Assembly: GCA_023475025.1 (NCBI GenBank)
Contig: JAMCWB010000010.1
Location: forward strand, 1 to 40,639
Direction of reading: 5' to 3'
DNA length: 40,639 nucleotides
Source of the DNA: Gammaproteobacteria bacterium
GTDB lineage: Bacteria > Pseudomonadota > Gammaproteobacteria > Pseudomonadales > Pseudomonadaceae
A program made the translations under genes and the position numbers. Shown here in pieces: positions 9,272-17,393 of the stretch; the first letter of the stretch is position 1, and every line of letters begins with the position of its first letter. Under the pieces are notes generated by a model. It worked only from the letters and a program-made list of their open reading frames with translations, was not told the origin of the DNA and ran no database searches.

Positions 9272-9718
9272 ATATCTGAATGACCCTAACAGTTAGTTGA
9301 GTGTAAGATATTGATTTATAAGCAAATTAACTCCCTAACATTTTTTTGATTATTTTCCTTCGTTCCTGATGGTGATACTCCTCGACTAAGCCAATTTCAG
9401 ACGTGGTTTCGCAAAGCAAGGCGGCGGGTCGCAATCGACGATAGCTTCACTGTATACTTCCGGCTCCGCATACTCCTTGAGCTACAGGAACACCAGCATG
9501 ACTGTACTCCAAACGATCTACTGGCAGCCTACGCCGCCTTAGCGCTACGCCCCCTCGCAACACCTCGCTTCCGCTAGTTTCGCTCGCGGCTGCGTACTGC
9601 TGTATGCCCGGTTCTTACACCCAAAGCACACAGCACAATAATCCTCACAATTTGAATTCGTATCGACGCGCTCGCCCTTCGTCTGGCGTGTGTGCGGTGC
9701 ATTGCTTTGGATATTCTG
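9272..9718. other. left end of the element, no clear gene
   Basis: The outermost ~90 bases are AT-rich and include ATCTGA at 9274-9279 close to the border. The rest is GC-richer and holds a -10-like TATACT at 9453-9458 without a good -35, plus one tiny open frame at 9498-9542. I see no protein-coding gene of normal length. The stretch presumably holds the recombinase-binding end and the promoter of the cargo operon. Confidence 0.5.
9498..9542 (+). CDS. possible 14-codon leader ORF upstream of the SulP gene
   Basis: ATG at 9498 with AGGA nine bases upstream encodes MTVLQTIYWQPTPP and stops at TAG. Its start faintly resembles that of the following transporter ([10 protein letters not shown]), so it might be a leader peptide or a decayed duplicate of the start. 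There is no further support, and such short frames occur by chance. Confidence 0.15.
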   Translation: MTVLQTIYWQPTPP

Positions 9719-11206
9719 ATGCTACAAACACTCAAACAAACGTGGTTTTACAACGTCCGTGGCGACGTGCTCGCGGGGATCGTCGTCGCACTTGCGCTGA
9801 TCCCTGAAGCCATCGCCTTCTCGATCATTGCCGGGCTTGACCCCAAGGTCGGCCTGTACGCCTCTTTCTGTATCGCCGTGGTGATCGCCTTTGTCGGTGG
9901 CCGACCCGGCATGATCTCGGCCGCAACTGGGGCTATGGCACTGCTGATGGTGACCCTGGTCAAGAATCATGGTCTCGAATACCTGCTGGCCGCCACGCTG
10001 CTGTGTGGCGTGCTACAAATAGCTGCTGGCTACCTGAAGCTCGGCTCACTGATGCGCTTCGTCTCGCGCTCGGTGGTGACCGGCTTCGTCAATGCGCTGG
10101 CAATCCTGATCTTCATGGCTCAGCTGCCCGAGCTGACCAATGTCACCTGGCACGTCTACGCCATGACAGCCGCGGGCCTCGGCATCATCTATCTGTTCCC
10201 CTACGTCCCCAAGATCGGCAAGCTCATCCCATCGCCGCTGGTGTGCATCATCGTGCTGACTGCCGTCGCCATGTCGGTGGGGCTGGATATCCGCACGGTC
10301 GGTGATATGGGTCAACTGCCAGATACGCTGCCAATCTTCCTCTGGCCTGACGTGCCGCTGACCTTCGAGACGTTGGCCATCATCTTCCCTTACTCGGCAG
10401 CTCTGGCCGTGGTCGGTCTGCTGGAGTCGATGATGACCGCAACCATTGTTGACGACCTGACCGACACCCCCAGTGACAAGAACCGCGAGTGCAAGGGCCA
10501 GGGCGTGGCCAATATTGCTTCGGGTCTGATCGGCGGTATGGCCGGCTGCGCGATGATTGGTCAGTCGATCATCAACGTGAAATCCGGCGGTCGCTCTCGC
10601 CTGTCATCCCTGGCCGCAGGCGTATTCCTGCTGCTGATGGTGGTATTCCTCGGCGACTGGCTGAAGCAGATCCCGATGGCTGCGCTGGTGGCAGTGATGA
10701 TCATGGTATCCATCGGCACCTTCAGTTGGGATTCGCTGCGCAACCTGAAGAAGCATCCGTTGTCGACCAACATTGTCATGGTCGTCACTGTGGTGGTCGT
10801 GGTGGCCACCCACAACCTTGCCTTCGGCGTGTTGGCCGGCGTGCTGCTGGCCGCGATGTTCTTCGCCAACAAGGTTGGCCATTACATGGCGATCAGCTCT
10901 TCGCTGGACGAAGCAGGCGAGCACCGTAGCTATAACGTCACCGGCCAGGTGTTCTTCAGCTCGGCAGACAAGTTCGTCGCGGCCTTTGACTTCAAAGAAG
11001 CCCTGAACAAGGTAACCATCGACCTGAACCGTGCTCACTTCTGGGATATCACCGCCGTTGCCGCTTTGGACAAAGTGGTCATCAAATTCCGCCGCGAAGG
11101 CACCGAAGTTGAAGTGCTGGGCCTCAACGAAGCAAGCGCCACTATCGTGGATCGCTTCGGTGTTCACGATAAACCCGACGCCATTGATCAACTCATGGGC
11201 CACTGA
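9719..11206 (+). CDS. SulP-family anion transporter with C-terminal STAS domain
   Basis: A 495-residue polytopic inner-membrane protein of the SulP/SLC26 family (sulfate, bicarbonate or other anions; the substrate cannot be told from sequence). Family features are [17 protein letters not shown] and GLYASF near residues 27-53, [16 protein letters not shown] near 60-80, and about 10-12 hydrophobic helices. A STAS regulatory domain fills the last ~90 residues (from about [14 protein letters not shown]). ATG 9719 is preferred over GTG 9692 because it begins the conserved part. It is first in the cargo operon, 14 bases before the stress-protein gene. A SulP gene (sup) paired with uspA is also known, as I recall, in AbaR-type islands of Acinetobacter, suggesting a travelling passenger module. 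Confidence 0.9.
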   Translation: MLQTLKQTWFYNVRGDVLAGIVVALALIPEAIAFSIIAGLDPKVGLYASFCIAVVIAFVGGRPGMISAATGAMALLMVTLVKNHGLEYLLAATLLCGVLQIAAGYLKLGSLMRFVSRSVVTGFVNALAILIFMAQLPELTNVTWHVYAMTAAGLGIIYLFPYVPKIGKLIPSPLVCIIVLTAVAMSVGLDIRTVGDMGQLPDTLPIFLWPDVPLTFETLAIIFPYSAALAVVGLLESMMTATIVDDLTDTPSDKNRECKGQGVANIASGLIGGMAGCAMIGQSIINVKSGGRSRLSSLAAGVFLLLMVVFLGDWLKQIPMAALVAVMIMVSIGTFSWDSLRNLKKHPLSTNIVMVVTVVVVVATHNLAFGVLAGVLLAAMFFANKVGHYMAISSSLDEAGEHRSYNVTGQVFFSSADKFVAAFDFKEALNKVTIDLNRAHFWDITAVAALDKVVIKFRREGTEVEVLGLNEASATIVDRFGVHDKPDAIDQLMGH

Positions 11207-11220
11207 GAAGGAGAAAAACA

Positions 11221-12072
11221 ATGACCCACGTAATTGCCTGTATCGACGGTTCCGCCTCGGCCCCAGCCGTTTGCGACTACGCAGCCTGGGCCAGTCTGAG
11301 CCTGGAAGCCCCGCTGACCTTTCTGCATGTGCTGGATCAGCGACAGTACCCGGTTACAACGGATCTGAGTGGCAATATCGGCCTTGGCAGCCGCGAGCAC
11401 CTACTCGATGAGCTTGCTTCCCTGGATGAACAGCGCGGCAAGTTGGCCCTTGAACAAGGGCGGATCATGCTTGCCGCCGCGAAAGAGCGGGCCATGACGG
11501 ATGGTGTGGCCGCGCCGGAGTCCAAGCAACGTCATGGCGATCTGCTGGAAAACCTGCAAGAGCTGGAAAGCGAAACGCGCCTATTGGTCATCGGTCGCCA
11601 AGGCGAGTCTAGCGGCGGTCTGAGTCAGCATGTCGGAAGCCAGCTGGAGAGCGTGATTCGTATCATGCACCGGCCAATCCTGGTCACCCCGGCCAACTTC
11701 CAAAAGCCCGAGAGCGCGATGCTGGCCTTCGATGGCAGCGCTACTACCCGCAAGGGTGTGGAGATGCTGGCGGCCAGCCCCCTGCTGAAGGGGCTGCCGA
11801 TCCACCTGGTGATGGTTGGGCCAGTGAACGACGAATCGTCCGCGCAGCTGGACTGGGCGCAGAAAGTGCTGCTCAACGTCGGATTCACTGTTCGCGCCGA
11901 GACCCTGAACGGCGAGATAGAGCCTACCTTGCACGCCTATCAGAAAGAGCACGGCATCGACCTGCTGGTGATGGGGGCCTACGGTCATTCGCGCATCCGT
12001 CAGTTTCTGATCGGCAGCACCACGACCAGCATGCTGCGCACCACCACTGGCCCACTGTTGCTGCTGCGCTAA
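11221..12072 (+). CDS. universal stress protein, tandem UspA domains
   Basis: A 283-residue cytoplasmic protein with two Usp domains, about 1-155 and 160-283. The second ends with GAYGHSRIRQFLIGSTTTSM, the G-x2-G-x9-G-S/T ATP-binding signature; the first has a similar but weaker GRQGESSGGLSQHVGS. Usp proteins help survival under nutrient, oxidative or membrane stress; the exact role here is unknown. A GAGAAGGAG ribosome site precedes the ATG. It lies 14 bases after the SulP gene and 5 bases before the zinc-finger gene, so the three are almost certainly co-transcribed. SulP-Usp pairing suggests the stress protein may sense or gate the transporter, but that is inference. Confidence 0.9.
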   Translation: MTHVIACIDGSASAPAVCDYAAWASLSLEAPLTFLHVLDQRQYPVTTDLSGNIGLGSREHLLDELASLDEQRGKLALEQGRIMLAAAKERAMTDGVAAPESKQRHGDLLENLQELESETRLLVIGRQGESSGGLSQHVGSQLESVIRIMHRPILVTPANFQKPESAMLAFDGSATTRKGVEMLAASPLLKGLPIHLVMVGPVNDESSAQLDWAQKVLLNVGFTVRAETLNGEIEPTLHAYQKEHGIDLLVMGAYGHSRIRQFLIGSTTTSMLRTTTGPLLLLR

Positions 12073-12077
12073 CGGCC

Positions 12078-12431
12078 ATGGACGACGCCCTCGATCTTGC
12101 CCATTTCAAGACCCTACTGGAACAGCGGGCTGCCGAGCTGGATCGGTTGCTGGAAGACGCTGAGTCTCGCTCGCAATCGGTGGAGTTGGATCAAAGCAAG
12201 GTAGGGCGTCTGTCGAGGATGGACGCACTCCAGCAGCAAGCGATGAACGATGCCATCCGCAGTCGGGCGCAGCATGAACGCGTCCGCCTCCAGCTGGCCC
12301 TCAAGCGTTGGCACGAGGGCGAGTATGGCTGGTGTAACCAATGCGGCGAGTTGATCGCCTCGGGCCGCCTGGAATTCGATCCGGCCACGCCGTTGTGCAT
12401 CACCTGTGCGAGCCGCGCCGAGTCGGATTGA
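12078..12431 (+). CDS. TraR/DksA-family C4 zinc-finger protein
   Basis: A 117-residue protein with an N-terminal coiled coil (about 5-80) and a C4 zinc finger, CNQCGE...CITCA, at about 90-110. This is the DksA/TraR layout: such proteins enter the RNA polymerase secondary channel and, alone or with ppGpp, change promoter choice. The coiled-coil turn reads VGRLSRMDALQQQAMND; it carries an acidic residue, but whether it matches the DksA tip is uncertain. It begins 5 bases after the stress-protein stop. On a mobile element it could retune host transcription towards a stringent-like state. Confidence 0.85.
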   Translation: MDDALDLAHFKTLLEQRAAELDRLLEDAESRSQSVELDQSKVGRLSRMDALQQQAMNDAIRSRAQHERVRLQLALKRWHEGEYGWCNQCGELIASGRLEFDPATPLCITCASRAESD

Positions 12432-12476
12432 AACCATGACAGCTCGTGACGTCAGTCCCAATTAACGAGGCTTCTA

Positions 12477-13439
12477 ATGTATTTGATGGCTAAAAACTGG
12501 TTGGGCCGAACACAGAAAACAAGTGCCTGGATGTGGGCACTGCTGTGCTTTGTATTGCTTACCGTATTCCAAGTCCGCACCCATCACCTTGATGATCGGT
12601 TGTACTTCTGGATCAAGACCCACTGGCACACCGACGATTGGCAGGAGCGCTCTGTGTGGCTGCCTGACTATCGGGTTGAGCTCGATGCTAAGCCGGTTCC
12701 CGGTGTGGACAACAACCTTTCGGGCCTGACCTTCGACCCTGACCTGAACCTGCTATGGGCGGTTACCAACGGCCCAAACGAACTATTGGCCCTCAGTCGT
12801 GACGGTGACGTGGAAAGGCGCTATAGCCTGGACGGTTTCCACGATGTGGAGGCGGTGTCCTATGCCGGCAACGGCCAACTGGTAATCGCCGAGGAGCGCC
12901 GGCAGAGCCTTGTTATCGTGGATGTCCCCCTCGCCGAAGGCAGTAAGCTTTCTCCCGGTCGCTCATTGAGCCGAGACCAGTATCCAGCTCTGACCTTGGC
13001 ACTTGGCAAGGCGGACAACAAAGGCCTTGAAGGGCTCGCCTACGACCTGAAAGGTGATCGCTTGTTTGTGACCAAGGAGCGTGACCCTCGCCAATTGCTG
13101 GAAGTGGGCGGCCTTCGTGCCAGCCTGGCAGGAGGTTTTTCCCTGCACGTGCGCGACCTGTCCAACTTGGTAAAGGACAAGGTATTTGCCACTGACTTGT
13201 CTTCGGTCGTCTTCGATCAACAGAGTGGCCACCTGATATTGCTCAGCGACGAGTCGAAACTGCTGATTGAAATCACCGATGAGGGCAAGGTGGTGAGTTT
13301 CCGCTCCTTGGCGAGGGGGTTTGCTGGTTTGCTGAAAGGCATACCCCAAGCCGAAGGCGTAACCATCGACGATGAAGGGTATTTGTACGTGGTCAGCGAG
13401 CCGAACTTGTTCTATCGCTTTACCCGCGAGACAGACTGA
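12477..13439 (+). CDS. membrane-anchored SdiA-regulated (YjiK-like) domain protein
   Basis: A 320-residue protein with one N-terminal transmembrane segment (about residues 17-32) and a periplasm-facing beta-propeller-like domain. Repeats such as LSGLTFDPDLNLLWAVTNGP, HDVEAVSYAGNGQLVIAEE, LEGLAYD and AEGVTIDDEGYLYVVSEPN fit the SdiA-regulated/YjiK family, whose biochemical function is not established. The ATG has GAGG upstream. It is the last cargo gene, 45 bases after the zinc-finger gene, and ends 89 bases from the convergent recombinase operon. Confidence 0.8.
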   Translation: MYLMAKNWLGRTQKTSAWMWALLCFVLLTVFQVRTHHLDDRLYFWIKTHWHTDDWQERSVWLPDYRVELDAKPVPGVDNNLSGLTFDPDLNLLWAVTNGPNELLALSRDGDVERRYSLDGFHDVEAVSYAGNGQLVIAEERRQSLVIVDVPLAEGSKLSPGRSLSRDQYPALTLALGKADNKGLEGLAYDLKGDRLFVTKERDPRQLLEVGGLRASLAGGFSLHVRDLSNLVKDKVFATDLSSVVFDQQSGHLILLSDESKLLIEITDEGKVVSFRSLARGFAGLLKGIPQAEGVTIDDEGYLYVVSEPNLFYRFTRETD

Positions 13440-13528
13440 CCAGTCAACAAGCTACAGTCAGGCGTGGCCGGGACGCTTGAACTGTTAGCGTGCGATTTTT
13501 ACGAATTCTGCGGGTTCCCCATCAGGGC

Positions 13529-13945
13529 CTAGTTGGGCCCTGGTTTCAGAGGGAGTGCGGTGACCTTACCGTTGGCAACCGCCTTCAGCTGAATCATCTC
13601 GAATATTAGTCGCTGGTTAACCGAAGCCAGCCGAGCTACCTCCGCTAAAAGCTGATCATTCTCTGCACGGAGCACCCTGTTCTTTTCTTTCTCGCTCATC
13701 AACGCTTGATGCTTAGAGTCTCGCTGGGCTCGCACCGACTTGCCAACGATGTTGCGAATCCTTTCCGCTATGCTTGGGTAAGTGTTATGGATGAGTCCCG
13801 GAGTCACACCTGCGGCACGGGCAACGGATGTGATGGAAAGCTTTCCGTCACCAGCAATGAGATCGTCGACGACCTTGTTGAGCGCGGCGAGTGTCTTCGA
13901 CCTGGAGCGAATAGGAGAGTCAGGGCCCACCGCCTGTCTAGTCAT
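13529..13945 (-). CDS. small HTH/coiled-coil transposition accessory protein (TnpC-like)
   Basis: A 138-residue protein, last in the recombinase operon. Residues about 20-50 (KLSITSVARAAGVTPGLIHN) look like a TetR-type helix-turn-helix, and residues about 70-115 are a charged heptad-like coiled coil. In size and position it matches TnpC of Tn554 (about 125 aa), an accessory factor for transposition. The ATG at 13945 overlaps the end of the upstream recombinase by 8 bases and follows GGAGGAGG, a near-perfect ribosome site; a start at 13984 is open but unsupported. A short GC hairpin (13524-13541, no T-run) spans its stop codon. Confidence 0.7.
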   Translation of the reverse strand: MTRQAVGPDSPIRSRSKTLAALNKVVDDLIAGDGKLSITSVARAAGVTPGLIHNTYPSIAERIRNIVGKSVRAQRDSKHQALMSEKEKNRVLRAENDQLLAEVARLASVNQRLIFEMIQLKAVANGKVTALPLKPGPN

Positions 13946-15779
13946 TTGCCGCCTCCTCCATTTCCTCAACTGGAGAAAGGCCAAGGCTGGTAATTACATC
14001 TAGTGCAACCTGCAAGTCGCGTTCTGCGCGCTGCCTAACAGCCGGGCCTGCATCCTCAATTTTTATCAGCTCTCGCTGTTGAATGTAGATGTCCTGCCAA
14101 GTGCTGGCGAAGACTTCATCGATCACCGAATTTTTGCACCCTGGACACCGTGTAGCTTCGTATAGACCAGCACCTCCGCAGCCCCGCTCTGTGGCGATGC
14201 ACCAGCCGTGTCCAGTCGCACGAATGTTGGCATGTGGGGCGGTCTGGGCAAGCAAAGCAGCTCTATCCTTGATTGGAATTGCCCGCAATTCCACAATCTT
14301 TTCGCCAGCGCCCCCTGCCAGTGGCTGATCATCGAGCCATGATTCGATCAGGTCAATTTTAAACTCTGTCATCTGCTGGAAGATCTCATCAAAGAGAGTC
14401 AGGTCTTGCTGCGGATTGGATGCATAGAGTTGGGTCATACTCATGCTGCTGTGTTTGAACTGCCATTTGAGGTAGATCAATGAAGTGCGGCCCATACGGG
14501 ATTCTACAAAGCATCTTGCATATGTTCGCCTGCATTGATGCGTCCTCAACGGCCAATCGCTTCCAGCGGCTTTAGCTATACGGTCAAACGCAGCATTGGA
14601 TGCTTGCCCGCTGAGAGCCTCAACATGATGGCTTTCCTGAACTTTCCCTCCTTGTGTGTTTCGTCCCAAAAATAGTTTATTCGCGTCTTTTCGGGCTTTT
14701 TCGAGCCTAAGGAGATGTTCAGTTGAATACGAAAAATCCCGATTGCTTGCAAGCTGTCTAATCTCTTCATCCAGCTCTTTTCTGATGGGTGCTGAATATT
14801 TTGCCAAAAGACTTAAAGCTTCAATCGTTAGTTCTGGCACAAGATATTCGACTTGGCCTTTACCTGTCTTGTGCTCGACTGTGGTCACCCAGCAAAAATT
14901 AATTCCATTTCTTAACTCTTTGCGCCAAGCGCCAACCTCAATTCCAATTGCCTCGTCATTGCGCATGCCGCTAGTGATTGAAACTATATACAGAACAGCA
15001 TCTCTGCAACGAATTGCCATCCGTTCATCACTAGGATGATATCCAATACCATTGACTGCCAATTCGGCCTTCATCTCCCGGACAATGCTTTCGCAATAGT
15101 TGAAAATCCTAGATTGTTCATCATGAGGAATGATATCTGTTCGCCCGACGTTTTTAGTGGCAGCACCCAACCCTTTTACATTCGCGACCCCACAAATCCG
15201 CCACAATGTCGAATTACCCCAAGGATAACTCTGAATGGGAAACATCGTGTCGACAGAAAACACCCAAAGAAAATCAATAACCCGTAATCGCCCATACAGC
15301 GGGAGAGGCCTTAACTTCAATTCATATTTGCAATGATGAACGTAATTGCTGACATGGATCGGACGGACATCTGCAAAGCTTGAAACTCCTAGATTGTTTA
15401 ACCAGCGAACAAAAGGCATCACGCTGACGACGGCGAAAGTAGTAATGCCCCGTGCGATAGGAGGTTTGGATCTAGGCATTCCTCTTTTAAACCAAGCATA
15501 AGCAACAGCTTTGCAGTCATCAATAAGCGCCCGAGGCATGCCCATATCCCAGTTGATGAATTTATAAGAATGAGCAATATTGGCCTGATCAAAAAACGGG
15601 CGAAGATCCCACTGTGCATCGCCAAACCTGCTAAGAACGAAGGTTTCTCCATCTTCATTAACGATAGCGCTGATCACGATTGCATCCCGCTCTGCGGGAC
15701 TTAGACCATTCGCTGAAACTGGCTGTGTGATGAGGACATCATATGCCTTTAACACCGCATTCGTGGTTCTTATGCTCAA
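13938..15779 (-). CDS. tyrosine recombinase, large (TnpB-like, 613 aa)
   Basis: A phage-integrase-family site-specific recombinase of 613 residues, close to TnpB of Tn554 (about 630). The catalytic set is visible: R273 in SGMRNDEAIGI, H414-x-x-R417 in RTHQCRRTYA, H443 in QFKHSSMS and nucleophile Y452 in MTQLYAS. After the catalytic domain comes a Cys cluster C527-x6-C-x10-C-x2-C548, likely a zinc-binding module, then a helical tail. The start is TTG at 15779, overlapping the upstream TGA as TTGA, so translation is probably coupled; a GTG eight codons in is an alternative. Base use is AT-rich compared with host genes. Confidence 0.87.
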   Translation of the reverse strand: MSIRTTNAVLKAYDVLITQPVSANGLSPAERDAIVISAIVNEDGETFVLSRFGDAQWDLRPFFDQANIAHSYKFINWDMGMPRALIDDCKAVAYAWFKRGMPRSKPPIARGITTFAVVSVMPFVRWLNNLGVSSFADVRPIHVSNYVHHCKYELKLRPLPLYGRLRVIDFLWVFSVDTMFPIQSYPWGNSTLWRICGVANVKGLGAATKNVGRTDIIPHDEQSRIFNYCESIVREMKAELAVNGIGYHPSDERMAIRCRDAVLYIVSITSGMRNDEAIGIEVGAWRKELRNGINFCWVTTVEHKTGKGQVEYLVPELTIEALSLLAKYSAPIRKELDEEIRQLASNRDFSYSTEHLLRLEKARKDANKLFLGRNTQGGKVQESHHVEALSGQASNAAFDRIAKAAGSDWPLRTHQCRRTYARCFVESRMGRTSLIYLKWQFKHSSMSMTQLYASNPQQDLTLFDEIFQQMTEFKIDLIESWLDDQPLAGGAGEKIVELRAIPIKDRAALLAQTAPHANIRATGHGWCIATERGCGGAGLYEATRCPGCKNSVIDEVFASTWQDIYIQQRELIKIEDAGPAVRQRAERDLQVALDVITSLGLSPVEEMEEAAND

Positions 15780-17383
15780 ATTTCGCCGCCCAATTTTTTC
15801 TTCATGAACTCGATTTTTTTAGCCCAGAACAAGTGCGGAGATGACTCAGCCTGAGCCCTTGCTTGCGAAACCAATGCAAGATCAAACTTCTGGGTGAAAT
15901 CATCTATCAATCGAATATAGTCAAACTGACGCTTGCGCCATGCGCCCCACTCGTCCGTGAGAAAGTATTCGACTTCTGCATACAAGAATTGTTGGTAGCT
16001 GAACAGCCGGTATAAGTCCTCCAAGGTGCCTACAATTGCATAGCTAGGGCAACCGAGGCAGTGGATGAATTCAGAACAATGATTGACGCCATCCTTTGGT
16101 GCCAGACTACCGTAAAGGCTATCTTTGCAGCCGCCTGGTGGGGTTGGTATAACGTTTATGCCACGTAGTTTGTCCGGAAAAGCCTCCCCAACAAATGTCG
16201 CCCCGTCGACCTTGATCTCATCGTTGATTTTCAAATAGTGATTATCGGCGACACCAGGGGTATGACCCATAACGGAGGAAACTTCTATAATGTCGCCACC
16301 GCTCAGTTTCCACAAACGGCTTTCCATAGTCTTTCGCAGCCGACTAAGCGTGACATTTAGCCGATTGCCTTGATCATCCTGAAGCGCATGACGCTCACAA
16401 ATGCTTTTTGCCGTGACATATAAAGCACCGGGTGTAAGGGTAACGATGTCGTTCGAGCGGCCAGGCTGGCCCGAGCGATATAACCACACACATGAAGATA
16501 TTTCATCAGGTGCCAGTGCTACGAGTGGCTTAGAAATCTCCAGCGCCTTATTGAGGACTGCCACCCCATCCAGGGGAATAGCACTGTACTCATCTAGCAG
16601 ATTAGTCTGACGGATTGTTTTGCTCTGTGCGCCTTTACCTCGACGTTTGACGGTAGTAATCAACCTGAGATTAGGAATAAATGGGTGAGGCTGTAGGGCA
16701 TCCCTTTTCATCTCCAAGAGCGGCGTAGTATTGATTCCAGACCTTGCCGCAGTAATTAGTAGCAATACAGCCATCGCCTCCGCGCCATTTCCAAGGAATG
16801 TACCCTTATGGATGGCAATAAGATCTGACTTCAAAGCGCCAATCAGCCTTTGCATTTCACCCAAGGTGAGCGGATCTGCATCTTTAGTGCTCTGCGAATT
16901 ATTAGGAAATGGATTGAGGGGCAAAAGATCGTCAAGATTGACTTCAATAAATCCATATTCAGCCAAAACAACAACTAACGACTTGAAGCTAGTATAGTAA
17001 TTCTTGGCTGTCGAGCCGTTAGGGTATTTTAGCCTCAGCCAAGAGACGTATCGATCCAAGTGGCTTTTGGTAAGACTGTTTGGCGTTGCAGGTGGCGACT
17101 TGACCGAACCTCCACTCAAGAAATTTATAAAAAATCTCAGCCCGTTCGTAGAGTAACCAATCAAGGTCGTCACTGAGAAGCTTCCTCCTTGTAGCAAAGC
17201 TTTGATAACGTGAAGACTTTGAATTGCCCAAGCGTCGAAGCCCAAGCCTAAATATTTCGTATGATCGAGTTGCCTGTGGTTTCTCGGGTTTCTCGGCAGG
17301 TCAATCTTGATATCATCTTCGACAGCCTCGAATCCTTTTGTAACCGACCGCATAACCGCCTTGTAGCTTTTTTGCCGAGCCAA
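15776..17383 (-). CDS. tyrosine recombinase, large, with atypical box II (535 aa)
   Basis: A second phage-integrase-family protein, 535 residues. R214 (AARSGINTT), R350 (in TLSRLRKT), H374 (VMGHTPGVADNHY) and candidate nucleophile Y383 are in place. The first histidine of the H-x-x-R box is a serine (S347-R-L-R350), which may weaken cleavage or make this an accessory subunit. The C-terminal part has a Cys cluster C419-x16-C-x5-C-x2-C445 followed by a long helical tail. The start is TTG at 17383 with GAGG nine bases upstream; ATG at 17353 after AAGG is a fair alternative. It lies 10 bases after the first recombinase. It has no counterpart in the classical Tn554 set. Confidence 0.85.
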   Translation of the reverse strand: MARQKSYKAVMRSVTKGFEAVEDDIKIDLPRNPRNHRQLDHTKYLGLGFDAWAIQSLHVIKALLQGGSFSVTTLIGYSTNGLRFFINFLSGGSVKSPPATPNSLTKSHLDRYVSWLRLKYPNGSTAKNYYTSFKSLVVVLAEYGFIEVNLDDLLPLNPFPNNSQSTKDADPLTLGEMQRLIGALKSDLIAIHKGTFLGNGAEAMAVLLLITAARSGINTTPLLEMKRDALQPHPFIPNLRLITTVKRRGKGAQSKTIRQTNLLDEYSAIPLDGVAVLNKALEISKPLVALAPDEISSCVWLYRSGQPGRSNDIVTLTPGALYVTAKSICERHALQDDQGNRLNVTLSRLRKTMESRLWKLSGGDIIEVSSVMGHTPGVADNHYLKINDEIKVDGATFVGEAFPDKLRGINVIPTPPGGCKDSLYGSLAPKDGVNHCSEFIHCLGCPSYAIVGTLEDLYRLFSYQQFLYAEVEYFLTDEWGAWRKRQFDYIRLIDDFTQKFDLALVSQARAQAESSPHLFWAKKIEFMKKKLGGEI

Positions 17384-17393
17384 TGGTGCTACC

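Noticed and set aside
13524..13541. Bidirectional terminator between the cargo and recombinase operons
   Set aside because: The stem AGGGCC/GGCCCT is only 6 bp, covers the stop codon and has no T-run on either strand.
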